This document shows positions 46,058-55,200 of a DNA stretch of 64,000 nucleotides, piece by piece. The stretch spans positions 248,001 through 312,000 of the forward strand of contig NZ_LAZU01000036.1 of assembly GCF_000987955.1 (NCBI RefSeq), written 5' to 3'. Below the pieces are notes generated by a model. It did no database searches. It saw nothing but the letters and a program-made list of their open reading frames with translations, and had not been told where the DNA came from. Numbering within the stretch: the stretch's first letter is position 1; each line of letters opens with the position of its first letter. The DNA comes from Paenibacillus sp. DMB20. Its GTDB lineage: Bacteria > Bacillota > Bacilli > Paenibacillales > Paenibacillaceae. The position numbers and the translations under genes are program-made.

Positions 46058-47395
46058 ATGGCTAAGAAAAGACAGTTGAAACTGGGGGCGCTACTTCATG
46101 GCGTAGGCGGAGGAACGTCCATGTGGCGGCATCCGGATGCGCAGCCCGACGCAAGCGTGAATTTTGAGCTTTATAAAAAATGGGTCCGCAAGGCGGAAGA
46201 GGGCAAATTCGACCTGATCTTTATAGCGGACGGCTTGTATATTAACGAAAAATCGATCCCCCATTTTTTGAACCGATTTGAACCGGTCACCATTTTGAGC
46301 GCGCTCGCAGGGATCAGCCGACATATCGGTCTTGTTGGCACGTTATCCACCTCCTACAGCGAACCTTTCACCGTAGCCCGCCAGTTCGCATCCCTGGATA
46401 TGATCAGCGGCGGCCGCGCGGGATGGAACGTTGTCACGTCCCCGCTGGAAGGTTCGGCCCTGAACTACGGCAAAAAGGAGCATCCCGACCACGACAAGCG
46501 ATACCGGATCGCCACCGAATATCTTGAGGTAACCCGCGGCCTGTGGGATTCATGGGAAGACGACGCCTTCGTGAAGGATAAGGAAACCGGCGTGTTTTTC
46601 GATCCGGAGAAAATGCATGCGCTGAACCATGAAGGCGAGTTTTTCTCGGTGAGAGGGCCGCTGAATATTGCCCGCTCCAAGCAGGGGCATCCGGTGATCT
46701 TCCAGGCGGGAGCGTCCGAAGTCGGCAAAAATTACGCATCGAAAGAAGCCGATGCCGTGTTTACGGGCCATGAGACATTGGAAGAGGCGGCTGAATTCTA
46801 CAAGGATGTGAAATTTCGCGCTGTCTCGTTCGGACGAAATCCTGATGATGTATTGATCTTTCCCGGAATCGGACCGATTATCGGCACCACGCCGGAGGAG
46901 GCCGAGCGCAAGTATCAGGAGGTAGCGAGGCTGGTAACCATCGAGAATGCACTGAACTACCTCGGCAGATTCTTCGAACACCATGATTTCTCCCAGTATC
47001 CGCTGGATGAGCCTTTCCCTGAGCTTGGGGATCTGGGCAAGAACAGCTTCCAAAGCGGTACCGATAAAATTAAAAAGGATGCCAGAGAGAAGGGACTCAC
47101 GCTCAGACAGGTGGCGCTTCAATCGGCTACGCCTCGCGGCGGTTTCATCGGTACGCCGGAACAGGTGGCCGATCGAATTCAGGCATGGTACGAGGGGGGA
47201 GCGGCGGACGGTTTCATGATTACGGCGGCTGTTCCGAACGGTCTTGAGGATTTCGTCGATCGGGTTGTGCCGCTCCTGCAGGAGCGTGGGATTTATAGAA
47301 CGGAATACGAGAGCGACACGCTGCGCGGCAATCTGGGTTTGTCCGTGCCCGAAAACCGATACAGCAAGGATAAGACGGTTGCCGCCGGTCCCTGA
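46058..47395 (+). CDS. NtaA/SnaA/DszA-family FMN monooxygenase (YtnJ/YxeK type)
   Basis: 445 residues. The fold is luciferase-like with the typical insertion; it uses reduced FMN from a separate enzyme. Marks are KLGALLHGVGGGTSMWRHPDAQ (20 of these at the N-end), SPFEG-type region, and PVIFQAGASEVGKNYAS. The nearest known forms are YtnJ and YxeK of Bacillus subtilis; YxeK attacks N-acetyl-S-(2-succino)cysteine. It is probably the key enzyme of this operon, since it has its dedicated reductase 54 bases downstream. The ATG follows AAGGAGG. The exact substrate cannot be read from sequence. Confidence 0.92.
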   Translation: MAKKRQLKLGALLHGVGGGTSMWRHPDAQPDASVNFELYKKWVRKAEEGKFDLIFIADGLYINEKSIPHFLNRFEPVTILSALAGISRHIGLVGTLSTSYSEPFTVARQFASLDMISGGRAGWNVVTSPLEGSALNYGKKEHPDHDKRYRIATEYLEVTRGLWDSWEDDAFVKDKETGVFFDPEKMHALNHEGEFFSVRGPLNIARSKQGHPVIFQAGASEVGKNYASKEADAVFTGHETLEEAAEFYKDVKFRAVSFGRNPDDVLIFPGIGPIIGTTPEEAERKYQEVARLVTIENALNYLGRFFEHHDFSQYPLDEPFPELGDLGKNSFQSGTDKIKKDAREKGLTLRQVALQSATPRGGFIGTPEQVADRIQAWYEGGAADGFMITAAVPNGLEDFVDRVVPLLQERGIYRTEYESDTLRGNLGLSVPENRYSKDKTVAAGP

Positions 47396-47449
47396 GGCAT
47401 CCGTCCGCATTTTATCCGATCACGACGTTCTTGGGTAAGGAGGAATATC

Positions 47450-48022
47450 ATGACAAGAATCGCTTTTATTGTTGGAAGCCCGACCAGGGGATCCCGTTTG
47501 TTCGGATTGACGGGATATCTGGAGGAACGCTTGGCTCTTTCAGGCTATGACATTGATTTTGTGTCGGCGGCAGATCTTCCTGCGAAGGATTTGCTTAGGG
47601 CCGATTTCAACAGTCCGGCTATCAAGCAGGCCGTAGCCGCGGTTGAAGGGGCAGAAGCCGTCATTATCGCCAGTCCGGTTTATAAAGCTTCATATTCGGG
47701 TGCGCTGAAGACGATTCTGGACCTGCTCCCCCAAAAAGGGCTTCGGGGCAAAGTAGTGCTCCCGGTATTCATCGGAGGGACGATAGCGCATTTGCTTGCC
47801 GTCGATTATGCTTTGAAACCGGTGGTGGCTGCGCTGGGAGGAACCCATATTTTAGGCGGCGTGTTTGCCGTGGATCAGTGGATCAGCCGGCTTGAAGATG
47901 GCGGCTATGAGATTACGGAGGAACTGAAGAGCCGGTTGGATGATGCTTTACAGGAGCTCGGAACGGAGCTTGCCCAGTATGCTCGCGATACATCTGCAGG
48001 CCGCCGGGAGCAGGCGATCTGA
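47450..48022 (+). CDS. NAD(P)H-dependent FMN reductase, SsuE/MsuE type
   Basis: 190 residues, flavodoxin-like fold. The phosphate-binding loop GSPTRGSRLFG is at the N-end, and SPVYKASYSGALKTILDLLP is the family signature. It passes reduced FMN to two-component monooxygenases; the two encoded just before are its natural partners. The ATG follows AAGGAGG. It is the last gene of the operon, closed by a clear terminator. It could be named ssuE in automated annotation, but no sulfonate monooxygenase is present here. Confidence 0.92.
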   Translation: MTRIAFIVGSPTRGSRLFGLTGYLEERLALSGYDIDFVSAADLPAKDLLRADFNSPAIKQAVAAVEGAEAVIIASPVYKASYSGALKTILDLLPQKGLRGKVVLPVFIGGTIAHLLAVDYALKPVVAALGGTHILGGVFAVDQWISRLEDGGYEITEELKSRLDDALQELGTELAQYARDTSAGRREQAI

Positions 48023-48061
48023 TACTTACTGCTATAGGACGAACTTCCTTGTACAGAGTGC

Positions 48062-48100
48062 AAAAAACCGTGATCCTGAGCTATGGATCACGGTTTTTTG
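48062..48100 (+). terminator. Terminator at the end of the cysteine-type operon
   Basis: AAAAAACCGTGATCC pairs fully with GGATCACGGTTTTTT. Confidence 0.92.
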
Positions 48101-48204
48101 AGCTGCCATATACTTGCCCGCCAAGCCCCCCGACAAACTTTCCGAAAACGCAAATCCATGTAATCGTCCATTTTGGAAGGGAGGACATTTAAGCAACTTA
48201 AGGT

Positions 48205-48233
48205 TTGACAACTAGAAAGAACTGGATTATGAT
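48205..48233 (+). promoter_or_regulatory. thrS promoter
   Basis: TTGACA (48205-48210), 17 bases, TATGAT (48228-48233). Start near 48240, about 325 bases before the thrS ATG, leaving room for the T-box. Confidence 0.8.
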
Positions 48234-48239
48234 ACATAA

Positions 48240-48536
48240 CTATCAGCGACTATCAAAGACACGATTGTTGAACCGACCTGCCAGAGAGAGAAGTGATTGG
48301 TGAGAGCTTCTTCAGAGTTTGATTCAACGATTACCCCTTTGTAGCTGTGTTTTTGAACCCGTCATCCGCTGTCACGCGGATACGGTATTAGAGGACACCG
48401 AATCATCCCCGTTACCGGATGTCTGAATGAGGATCCGACGTGCACGCTGCGATTGGCGATGGCAAGTTTCGGATCGAATGAGGGTGGAACCACGAGCCGA
48501 ACGCACTCGTCCCTTGGGGACAGTGTGTTTTTTTGC
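48240..48536 (+). promoter_or_regulatory. T-box leader, threonine type
   Basis: The T-box sequence AGGGTGGAACCACG stands at 48481-48494 and pairs in the antiterminator with the acceptor end of uncharged tRNA. A terminator hairpin follows (ACTCGTCCC with GGGACAGTG-type pairing, then T7, 48499-48535). Stem I contains the AGAGAG motif near 48283 and ends with TTCAACGATTACC; ACC at 48333-48335 is the likely specifier, a threonine codon. Thus thrS is made when threonyl-tRNA is short. Specifier choice is by position, not proven. Confidence 0.85.
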
Positions 48537-48565
48537 GTTCAAACCAATTTGATGGAGGGATAACC

Positions 48566-50472
48566 ATGTCAATCGTAGTCACATTGCCGGATGGAAGCAA
48601 GAAGGAGTATCCCGCACAAACGACGGTGAAGCAAATCGCGGATTCCATTAGTATGGGACTCAAGAAACATGCGGTAGCAGGTAAAGTAAACGGCAAGCTG
48701 GTGGATCTGGACCGGGAGCTTCGTGAAGATGCGGAAGTGAGCATTATTACGCTGGATTCGGAGGACGGGCTTTATGTTTACCGGCACAGCGCGGCCCACT
48801 TGATGGCCCAAGCGGTTAGACGCATCTATGGCCAGAAGTCCGTAAACCTGGGGGTTGGGCCGGTTATTGAGGATGGCTTTTATTATGATATGGATCTGGA
48901 GCATTCGATTACGGCGGATGACCTTATCGCCATCGAGCGGGAGATGCAGAAGATCGTGCAGGAGGACCTTCCCATCGTCGGCAGAGAGGTAAGCCGTGAG
49001 GAAGCCGAGCGAATTTTTCGCGATGATCCTTACAAACGGGAACTGATTCATGATTTGCCTGCGGATGAAGCCATTACGGTGTATCAGCAAGGGGAGTTCA
49101 TCGACCTGTGCAGAGGACCGCATCTTCCTTCGACGGGTAGGATCAAGGTGTTTAAATTAATGAGCGTCGCCGGTGCCTACTGGCGCGGAAATTCGGATAA
49201 TAAAATGCTGCAGCGTATATACGGAACGGCGTTTCCCAAGAAGTCGCAGCTGGAGGAACATCTGTTTTTGCTTGAAGAAGCCAAAAAACGGGATCATCGC
49301 AAACTGGGCAAGGAGTTGGGATTGTTTATGTTCTCGGAAGAAGCGCCTGGCATGCCTTTCTTTTTACCCAACGGATGATCATCCGCAATGAGCTCGAGCA
49401 ATTTGCAAGAAAGCTTCAGTTTCATCGCGATTACGATGAAGTGCGGACGCCGCTCATGATGAATAAGCGTCTGTGGGAAATGTCCGGGCATTGGGACCAC
49501 TACAAGGATAACATGTATTTTACGCAAGTTGACGAGACGGAGTATGCCTTGAAACCGATGAACTGTCCGGGGCATATGTTAGTCTACAAAAACGCGCTCC
49601 ATTCCTACAGAGAGCTTCCGATTCGCATATCCGAATTCGGCCAGGTCCATCGGCATGAATTCTCCGGGGCTCTGAACGGCATGATGCGGGTTCGTACGTT
49701 TTGTCAGGATGACGCCCATATTTTTGTCAGACCCGATCAAATCGAGGAAGAGATCAAAGGGATCATCGAGTTCATTGGTCAGATTTACGAAGTATTCGGG
49801 TTTGATTACGGCATTGAATTATCAACAAGGCCGGAAGATTCCATGGGCTCGGAGGAGTTGTGGGAGCGGGCGGAGTCCTCATTAAAACAGGTATTGGATC
49901 AGCAGGGGCTGGATTACCGGATCAATGAAGGAGATGGCGCATTTTATGGACCGAAGATTGATTTTCACATCCTCGATTCATTAAAACGAAGCTGGCAGTG
50001 CGGCACGATCCAGCTGGATTTCCAGTTCCCCGAAAAATTCGACCTTTCTTATATCGGAGAGGATAACCTGAAGCATCGGCCTGTCGTCATTCACAGAGCG
50101 GTGTACGGGTCCATCGAGCGATTTATCGGAATCCTTACAGAGCATTACGGCGGCGCATTTCCTTTGTGGCTGGCTCCCGTTCAGGTCAAGATCATTCCGG
50201 TATCGGATCATTTTCTTGACTACTCCCTGAAGGTGAAGAAACGCCTGGAGCAAGCAGGCGTACGCGTCGATGTCGATGCAAGGAACGAAAAGCTGGGATA
50301 CAAAATCCGGGAAGCGGGTCTGTTGAAAACGCCGTACACGTTCGTCTTGGGCGAGAAAGAGATGAACTCTGACCTCGTGTCCGTCCGAAAACGGGGCGAA
50401 GGGGATCTGGGGGCAAGCACGATAGATGATGTGATGGATATGCTTCGGAAAGAGATAGAGTCAAGAAAATAA
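48566..50472 (+). CDS. thrS: Threonyl-tRNA synthetase (frameshifted)
   Basis: Charges tRNA-Thr. The TGS domain is at the N-end (VVTLPDGSKKEYPAQTTVKQ), then the editing domain with HSAAHLMAQAVRR, then the class II core (EVRTPLMMNKRLWEMSGHWD; zinc site Cys in PMNCPGHML; motif 2 near RISEFGQVHRHE) and the anticodon domain. The frame breaks near 49373; one added base gives FLPNGMIIRNELEQFAR and a normal protein of about 635 residues. The ATG at 48566 follows GGAGGG; an in-frame start at 48533 lies in the terminator. Since the gene is normally essential and its T-box is intact, a sequence error is the best explanation, unless a second copy exists elsewhere. Confidence 0.93.
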
Positions 50473-50482
50473 TGATGATTAG

Positions 50483-50528
50483 GGCTTCTGATAAAGTTAG
50501 AATTTTAGCTTTGATCAGGAGCCTTTTT
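50483..50528 (+). terminator. Terminator after thrS
   Basis: GGCTTCTGAT pairs with ATCAGGAGCC with one mismatch, then TTTTTCTT. Confidence 0.8.
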
Positions 50529-50669
50529 CTTAACGATTTAACAGGTGCCACCATGACTTAAAATATAGTGAATGTCGAGGTTCATAGTCTGTTTGATCCG
50601 TTTGTGGATCTGGTTCAGGGCGAATCCCGGCATAGTGAATGTTCCAAGCTTTGATTCCCGTTCAGGACG

Positions 50670-50855
50670 TCAGAAATCCATATAGATAAATTCCGTAGTT
50701 TCGCCCGAGAAGAATAGAATGCCCAGCACAATAGCCAAAATGGCCAACGAACCCGCTACCGTCACGATCCCCAGAAAAACGAAGCGGACGATGCGTTTTC
50801 CCCATGTAAAAATTTCGGATTTATTCCGTTCTTTACGGCGTGTCTGTAATTCCAA
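50670..50855 (-). CDS. DltX-like small membrane protein
   Basis: 61 residues: a basic N-end (QTRRKERNKSE), one membrane helix (about 22-50), and an outside tail ending EFIYMDF. DltX of the teichoic acid D-alanylation system is a similar one-helix peptide with a conserved Phe/Tyr C-terminal motif whose Tyr has been proposed to hand the acyl group from DltB to DltD. Here Tyr58 is in the same place. The gene follows, and overlaps by 23 bases, an SGNH-type gene, itself after an MBOAT gene: DltB-, DltD- and DltX-like in one operon. TTG at 50855 is the only start; the ribosome site is weak, so coupling to the gene before is likely. Confidence 0.72.
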   Translation of the reverse strand: MELQTRRKERNKSEIFTWGKRIVRFVFLGIVTVAGSLAILAIVLGILFFSGETTEFIYMDF

Positions 50856-51996
50856 GGATCTTCAGCCTTTCCAATAGGATTTCCCCGAACACGGCGCTGC
50901 CTTTATCGATGAGATGCGACGTGTCGTGATAATACTCGTGCGGGACAACGTTGACCGCTTCATGATTGAATTCGATGAACGGATAGCCGCGGGATTCGAT
51001 GAGCTGCCGATAGGCGCCCATGACAGTGTCATATTCATTCCAGTTAAGCAATTGACGTTCCGAAATAAGCTGATTGTCCAGCGGCGCCGAGTAGAACACG
51101 GCTTGTATACGATGATGATCCAGCAGGTCGAGGGTTTTCCCCATCATGAACAGCCCGAAGCTGCTGCTTGAATCAAAGGGCTGTTCCCATTTATAGAGGT
51201 CGGCGTAATGCTTGACGATTTCCTCCTGCTGGCGGGTTTTCAGCTCATCATAAGATTTGAATGGCGGAGTATAGGTAGGGGCGATTCCTTTTCTCCGATC
51301 CCGTATCGTCTGAATATCCCTCCGCAGCTTCTCGGTGGGCGTGCGGGTCTTCAAGTAACGATAGCTGAGAACATCCCGGTCATGATACAGCGTCCACTGA
51401 TTCAAAATGCCGGTGGTCACCCGGTTATGCACGGCACTTGGTACCGACCCTTTGTCCTTTTTCGGGAAAGGATCCAGCCAACTTCTTGGAATGTTCTGAT
51501 CCAGCTTGCTCAACAGCACGGGATAGACCGCAACTTCTGGCTCGTTGTCCGTCGCCGGCAGGATTCCGTAGTTGATCTCATATACCGCAACATCGATGTC
51601 ATCAACCACGGAGGCCAAAATCGCGTATGTTTCCGTGAGGCGTGCGCCGGATAAACCAAAGTTGAGGACGCGTTTATTTTTCATGTTAGCCTGTAATACT
51701 CCGGCGGTTGTGTTTCGGCTTTCTTTCACGGTAGTCCCATAAACGGTGGAAGGGCCGAACATGCCAACGACAGGCTTGTTGCCCACCGGATGTTCTCTCA
51801 AATATTCAATCCATAACGGCGTATATACAATAGAGCCATAGGCAGGGACGCGTAATTCCTTCTCGGCGTGTTCGGCAATGTCTTGCTTCATTTTTTCGAC
51901 TACTCCGTCTGCCCGCCGCGTCACATAGATCAACCCGATGATGGCGATTGCCGTCATCATTATACCCAGCTTTTTCATGGGGAAGTTTCCAACCAT
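50833..51996 (-). CDS. DltD-like SGNH-type acyltransferase, membrane-anchored
   Basis: 387 residues. One N-terminal membrane helix (about 7-26) places the rest outside the cell. The SGNH-type block I is GMFGPSTVYG with the likely nucleophile Ser, and the DxxH pair is YHDTSHLIDKG near residue 355. A distant likeness to DltD is seen in the overall layout. With the MBOAT protein encoded just before, it would move an acyl group onto a surface polymer. AGAGGA precedes the ATG at 51996, with 29 bases from the MBOAT stop. The polymer and acyl donor are unknown. Confidence 0.83.
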   Translation of the reverse strand: MVGNFPMKKLGIMMTAIAIIGLIYVTRRADGVVEKMKQDIAEHAEKELRVPAYGSIVYTPLWIEYLREHPVGNKPVVGMFGPSTVYGTTVKESRNTTAGVLQANMKNKRVLNFGLSGARLTETYAILASVVDDIDVAVYEINYGILPATDNEPEVAVYPVLLSKLDQNIPRSWLDPFPKKDKGSVPSAVHNRVTTGILNQWTLYHDRDVLSYRYLKTRTPTEKLRRDIQTIRDRRKGIAPTYTPPFKSYDELKTRQQEEIVKHYADLYKWEQPFDSSSSFGLFMMGKTLDLLDHHRIQAVFYSAPLDNQLISERQLLNWNEYDTVMGAYRQLIESRGYPFIEFNHEAVNVVPHEYYHDTSHLIDKGSAVFGEILLERLKILGITDTP

Positions 51997-52025
51997 CTGC
52001 CATTCCTCTCTCTCTTAAGCCTCAT

Positions 52026-53216
52026 CTAAAATCCAAACAGTTTCAACAGCAAATCCCAGCCATCCGCTACCGGCAAAACAAAGAACAACCGGCTCAAAGT
52101 GACTCCGAAAAAAGTGGTTCCCACGGCAAGCAGCGTTGTCCCTGGCTTCACCCATGCCGGGATCGGCTTCAGTACGGGCTTAAGCCGTTTGATATAAAAG
52201 CGATGGACGCACAGCATCAAGCCATGGAACAGTCCCCATACGACGAAATTCCATGCGGCGCCGTGCCACAGCCCCGATACGGCCATGGTACACATCAGGT
52301 TCATGTACACTCGCGGCGACGATACGCGGCTTCCACCCAAAGGGAAATAGACGTAACGGGTCAACCAGGAGCCAAGGGAGATGTGCCATCGATTCCAGAA
52401 CTCGGCTATGCTGCGGGCCAAATAAGGGAAGCGGAAGTTCTCCGGCACGACGAAACCGAACAAACGAGCTGTGCCAATCGCAATATCCGAATAACCGGAA
52501 AAGTCAAAATAGATCACAAAGGTATAGGCAAGTAGCGCAATCCAAAGCGTCTCCATATCCGCCCCCATGACTCCTTCCCGTGAATAAACCGGCTGTGCCA
52601 GCAGGTCCAAACTTCCGGCCAGCACAAGCTTCTTAAAGAGGCCGATTCCAATCCGCCAAGCCCCAAAGGCAAGATGAGAGGCTTGAAAATCGGCAGTTAA
52701 TTGCGGAAAGAAGTGTTGAAATTTTTTGATCGGGCCGGCCACCATCGTCGGAAAGAAAAAAAGGAATGAAAACAAGCCTGCCGGCTTATGCTCGGGAAGG
52801 TTTCCGCGTTTTCGCTCGACGATATAATGAATCAGCTCGAAGGTAAAATATGAGATTCCGAGCGGCAGCACCATTTGTTCCGTTTTCGGAAAAAACGGTT
52901 TATGTACGTAGTCCAACAGATCATGGAGCGTCTCGATCAGCATATCGCTGTATTTAAAGTAACCGAGAAGGAGAATGGCGCCTGATATAGCTGCCGCGTA
53001 TATCCAGCGAGCCGTCCGCTTGGTGGCTGCTTGGATAAGCAGGAACGCAGCCATGGCTTCAAAGAGCAGCAGGAAAACAAAGGAACCGGCATAATAGGAA
53101 TAGAACGTAACACCTGATGCAATAAGTACGATAGGCCTATGGCGAAGTGGAGTTACGTGGTATACGGCAACCGCCAAGCATACAAATAACCAATAAAACC
53201 AGTCCGTATATATCAT
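52026..53216 (-). CDS. MBOAT-family O-acyltransferase, DltB/AlgI-like
   Basis: 396 residues with about ten membrane helices. Marks of the bacterial DltB/AlgI class are all present: LPLGISYFTFELIHYIVERK, then FWNRWHISLGSWLTRYVYFPLGGSR, and the catalytic His region SGLWHGAAWNF. It transfers an acyl chain across the membrane to a carrier outside. It is the first of three genes read to the left, followed by SGNH and DltX-like genes. No DltA or DltC is in the window, so the acyl source is probably acetyl- or other acyl-CoA. GGTGAG precedes the ATG at 53216. Confidence 0.93.
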   Translation of the reverse strand: MIYTDWFYWLFVCLAVAVYHVTPLRHRPIVLIASGVTFYSYYAGSFVFLLLFEAMAAFLLIQAATKRTARWIYAAAISGAILLLGYFKYSDMLIETLHDLLDYVHKPFFPKTEQMVLPLGISYFTFELIHYIVERKRGNLPEHKPAGLFSFLFFFPTMVAGPIKKFQHFFPQLTADFQASHLAFGAWRIGIGLFKKLVLAGSLDLLAQPVYSREGVMGADMETLWIALLAYTFVIYFDFSGYSDIAIGTARLFGFVVPENFRFPYLARSIAEFWNRWHISLGSWLTRYVYFPLGGSRVSSPRVYMNLMCTMAVSGLWHGAAWNFVVWGLFHGLMLCVHRFYIKRLKPVLKPIPAWVKPGTTLLAVGTTFFGVTLSRLFFVLPVADGWDLLLKLFGF

Positions 53217-53546
53217 GATATAACTCTCACCAACTGTCTTTGCACGCTGGGGACGGGGTGAAGGAAACGGAGATAGCCTGATGCGTAGTCCATCGGTACG
53301 GTATTGTCATATTTTACCATCATGCAGCAGCAAATTAGATACTCCCGTTCCTTGCACACTTCAAATAATAACTGTCTGTGATTCAATTGATGTCACTTCC
53401 TCGTCATGTGGGCTAGCCTGTTCTATCCATATGACGTCCCAGCTTCGCGATCCGTTCGCATGGATTCGGGAAAATGTTCAGGGTGGCGGTAAAGTTTTGA
53501 GATGGCAGGTGCTCTCACCAGTAGGGGGATTGGATATGGAAGTTAT
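53217..53546. other. Intergenic region upstream of the MBOAT operon
   Basis: No gene supported. A plus-strand frame from 53281 has poor composition and runs through a terminator. The promoter of the MBOAT operon should lie here on the minus strand; no clear box was found. Confidence 0.35.
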
Positions 53547-53588
53547 TAAAAAGGCAGTCCGGAAACTTAAACAAAGTTCCGGACTGCC
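53547..53588 (-). terminator. Terminator of the Bcr/CflA exporter gene
   Basis: GGCAGTCCGGAACTT pairs with AAGTTTCCGGACTGCC. Read on the minus strand it ends CCTTTTTAAT, so it closes the transporter transcript. Confidence 0.8.
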
Positions 53589-53712
53589 ATGATTCATTTC
53601 CACAGAGGCGAAAATGAAATAGTAAAAGGCCCCGTTTTCACTTCTCCTTGTAGGCACACCTTATAGGCGCATATAGTAGACGGTTTTTAAATAAGTTATT
53701 TCACGAAGCAAG

Positions 53713-54894
53713 CTATTCCTTTGTAATAAACTTTTTACCCAGCAGCCACATGCCGCAACTTATCACCAAGAAATATATAGGCATCGTCAACAGAGAACCA
53801 TTATGCAGAAGACTCATTCCCCATGTCGTTAAGCTCACCAGCAAGTAATATCCCAAACTGAATATCGCGCCTGCCGTTCCCACAACATCATGAAAATCGA
53901 CTAGGGCAAGGCTTAAACAATTGGGTAAAGCCATGCCGGCTCCCATTAAAATGACAAACAGGGTGATTAAAATACATGAGACGACCATAGCATCCGGCAA
54001 CGCGGCAAGACTGCTTGCGAACGTTAACAGCAAAGCCCCGATGGTCATCACCAGGCAGCCGGCGTGTATAATCTTTTCCGGAGCATGGACGGCCAATAGT
54101 TTTTTTGAAACCATGGCGCCGACAATCGATGCCAAAGCCACCGTAATACCCAGAAAACCATAAACTCCCGGCGATATATGAAATCGTTCAATGAATATAA
54201 AGGGAGCTTCGGCGTAGTAACTGAATAAAACCCCGTTGATGCCGCCGATCAGTACCCCAAACACCAGTACGCGAGGCAGCAAAAGCATTCTTTGAACTAC
54301 AGGCAGAATGGCAACCCTTTTTCGGATGGAAACATCGGTTGTTTCAGGCAACCTAACAAAGGCATACGCAAACAAAAGAACGCTCATCATCACTAGCGTA
54401 AAAAATACAGCCCTAAAGCCCAAAGCTTGGTCAACCCATCCGCCGATAAGCGGCCCTACGGCCGGCGTAAATGCAATGACGGCAGATATTTGGGCAAACA
54501 TGGCATGCCGACGATTACCTGACACGCTCTCGCGAAGAATCGTTTGCGTGATGATCGATCCTGTAGCCGCCCCAAAGGCTTGGATGAAACGGCTGACAAG
54601 AAGCAGGCTTATGGATTCGGAGTAAAAACACATCAAGCTTCCCATACCGTAAACGATGAGGCCGCCCAGCATGGCAGGCCTCCGACCGATGAAATCGGAA
54701 AGCCAGCCCCAGCAGAAAACGCCGAACGCAAATCCGATAAAATAAATGCTTAAGGTCAACTGTACGGCATTGTTGGAGACATCGAGCGCAGCCGAAATAT
54801 CGGGTAAAGATGGTGTGTAGATCGTTTCGCTGATTTGCGGAAAAGCCACAAGAAGAATCATTAAAAGCAAAGACGGCGCTGCATATTTTTTCAT
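53713..54894 (-). CDS. Bcr/CflA-family MFS drug exporter
   Basis: 393 residues with twelve membrane helices. The N-end ISETIYTPSLPDISAAL and the loop GWLSDFIGRRPAMLGG are typical, as is the RFIQAFGAATGSIITQTILR region. Relatives export bicyclomycin, sulfonamides or cysteine-pathway compounds. The ATG at 54894 follows GGAGGG. An 11-base inverted repeat stands just upstream, a possible operator. The gene has its own terminator and seems to be a single unit. Substrate is unknown. Confidence 0.92.
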   Translation of the reverse strand: MKKYAAPSLLLMILLVAFPQISETIYTPSLPDISAALDVSNNAVQLTLSIYFIGFAFGVFCWGWLSDFIGRRPAMLGGLIVYGMGSLMCFYSESISLLLVSRFIQAFGAATGSIITQTILRESVSGNRRHAMFAQISAVIAFTPAVGPLIGGWVDQALGFRAVFFTLVMMSVLLFAYAFVRLPETTDVSIRKRVAILPVVQRMLLLPRVLVFGVLIGGINGVLFSYYAEAPFIFIERFHISPGVYGFLGITVALASIVGAMVSKKLLAVHAPEKIIHAGCLVMTIGALLLTFASSLAALPDAMVVSCILITLFVILMGAGMALPNCLSLALVDFHDVVGTAGAIFSLGYYLLVSLTTWGMSLLHNGSLLTMPIYFLVISCGMWLLGKKFITKE

Positions 54895-54913
54895 TTTGTT
54901 TTGCCCTCCTACA

Positions 54914-54946
54914 GGCTTATATTTCAGACCGAAAGAAATATAAGCT
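54914..54946 (-). promoter_or_regulatory. Inverted repeat before the drug exporter gene
   Basis: GCTTATATTTC and its perfect complement GAAATATAAGC are separated by 9-10 bases, 20-50 bases before the ATG. Candidate operator of a TetR- or MarR-type regulator not encoded nearby, or a hairpin over the leader. Nothing else is seen in 54947-55200. Confidence 0.5.
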
Positions 54947-55200
54947 TAGCTAGGGAAAGGGGGGCATCATGACGGCTATGCGATTATAAATCATCATTTT
55001 CCAAATCACGCTTTCATATTTTTGTGTAGGAGGGCTTGCCTAATAAACCGCTAATTGGAAGCAGCGATGATCTTTGGTGTCAGATTAAAGCAAAAGAATA
55101 CCATGTTCCGTAATTCATATCAAGGCTGGAAGGTAAGGCTTAAACAAAAGCTTCACGATTTCGTAACCTCAAAGATTTTTTCACGTATTAGGATGTGAAC

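Noticed and set aside
48205..48536. T-box as possible attenuator for another amino acid
   Set aside because: thrS follows directly and the likely specifier is ACC, a threonine codon.
50670..53216. Ordinary dlt operon
   Set aside because: No DltA or DltC gene is adjacent and the sequence likeness to DltB/DltD is only at family level.
53281..53592. 103-codon frame on the plus strand
   Set aside because: It runs through a perfect hairpin that is a minus-strand terminator, and its composition is not protein-like.
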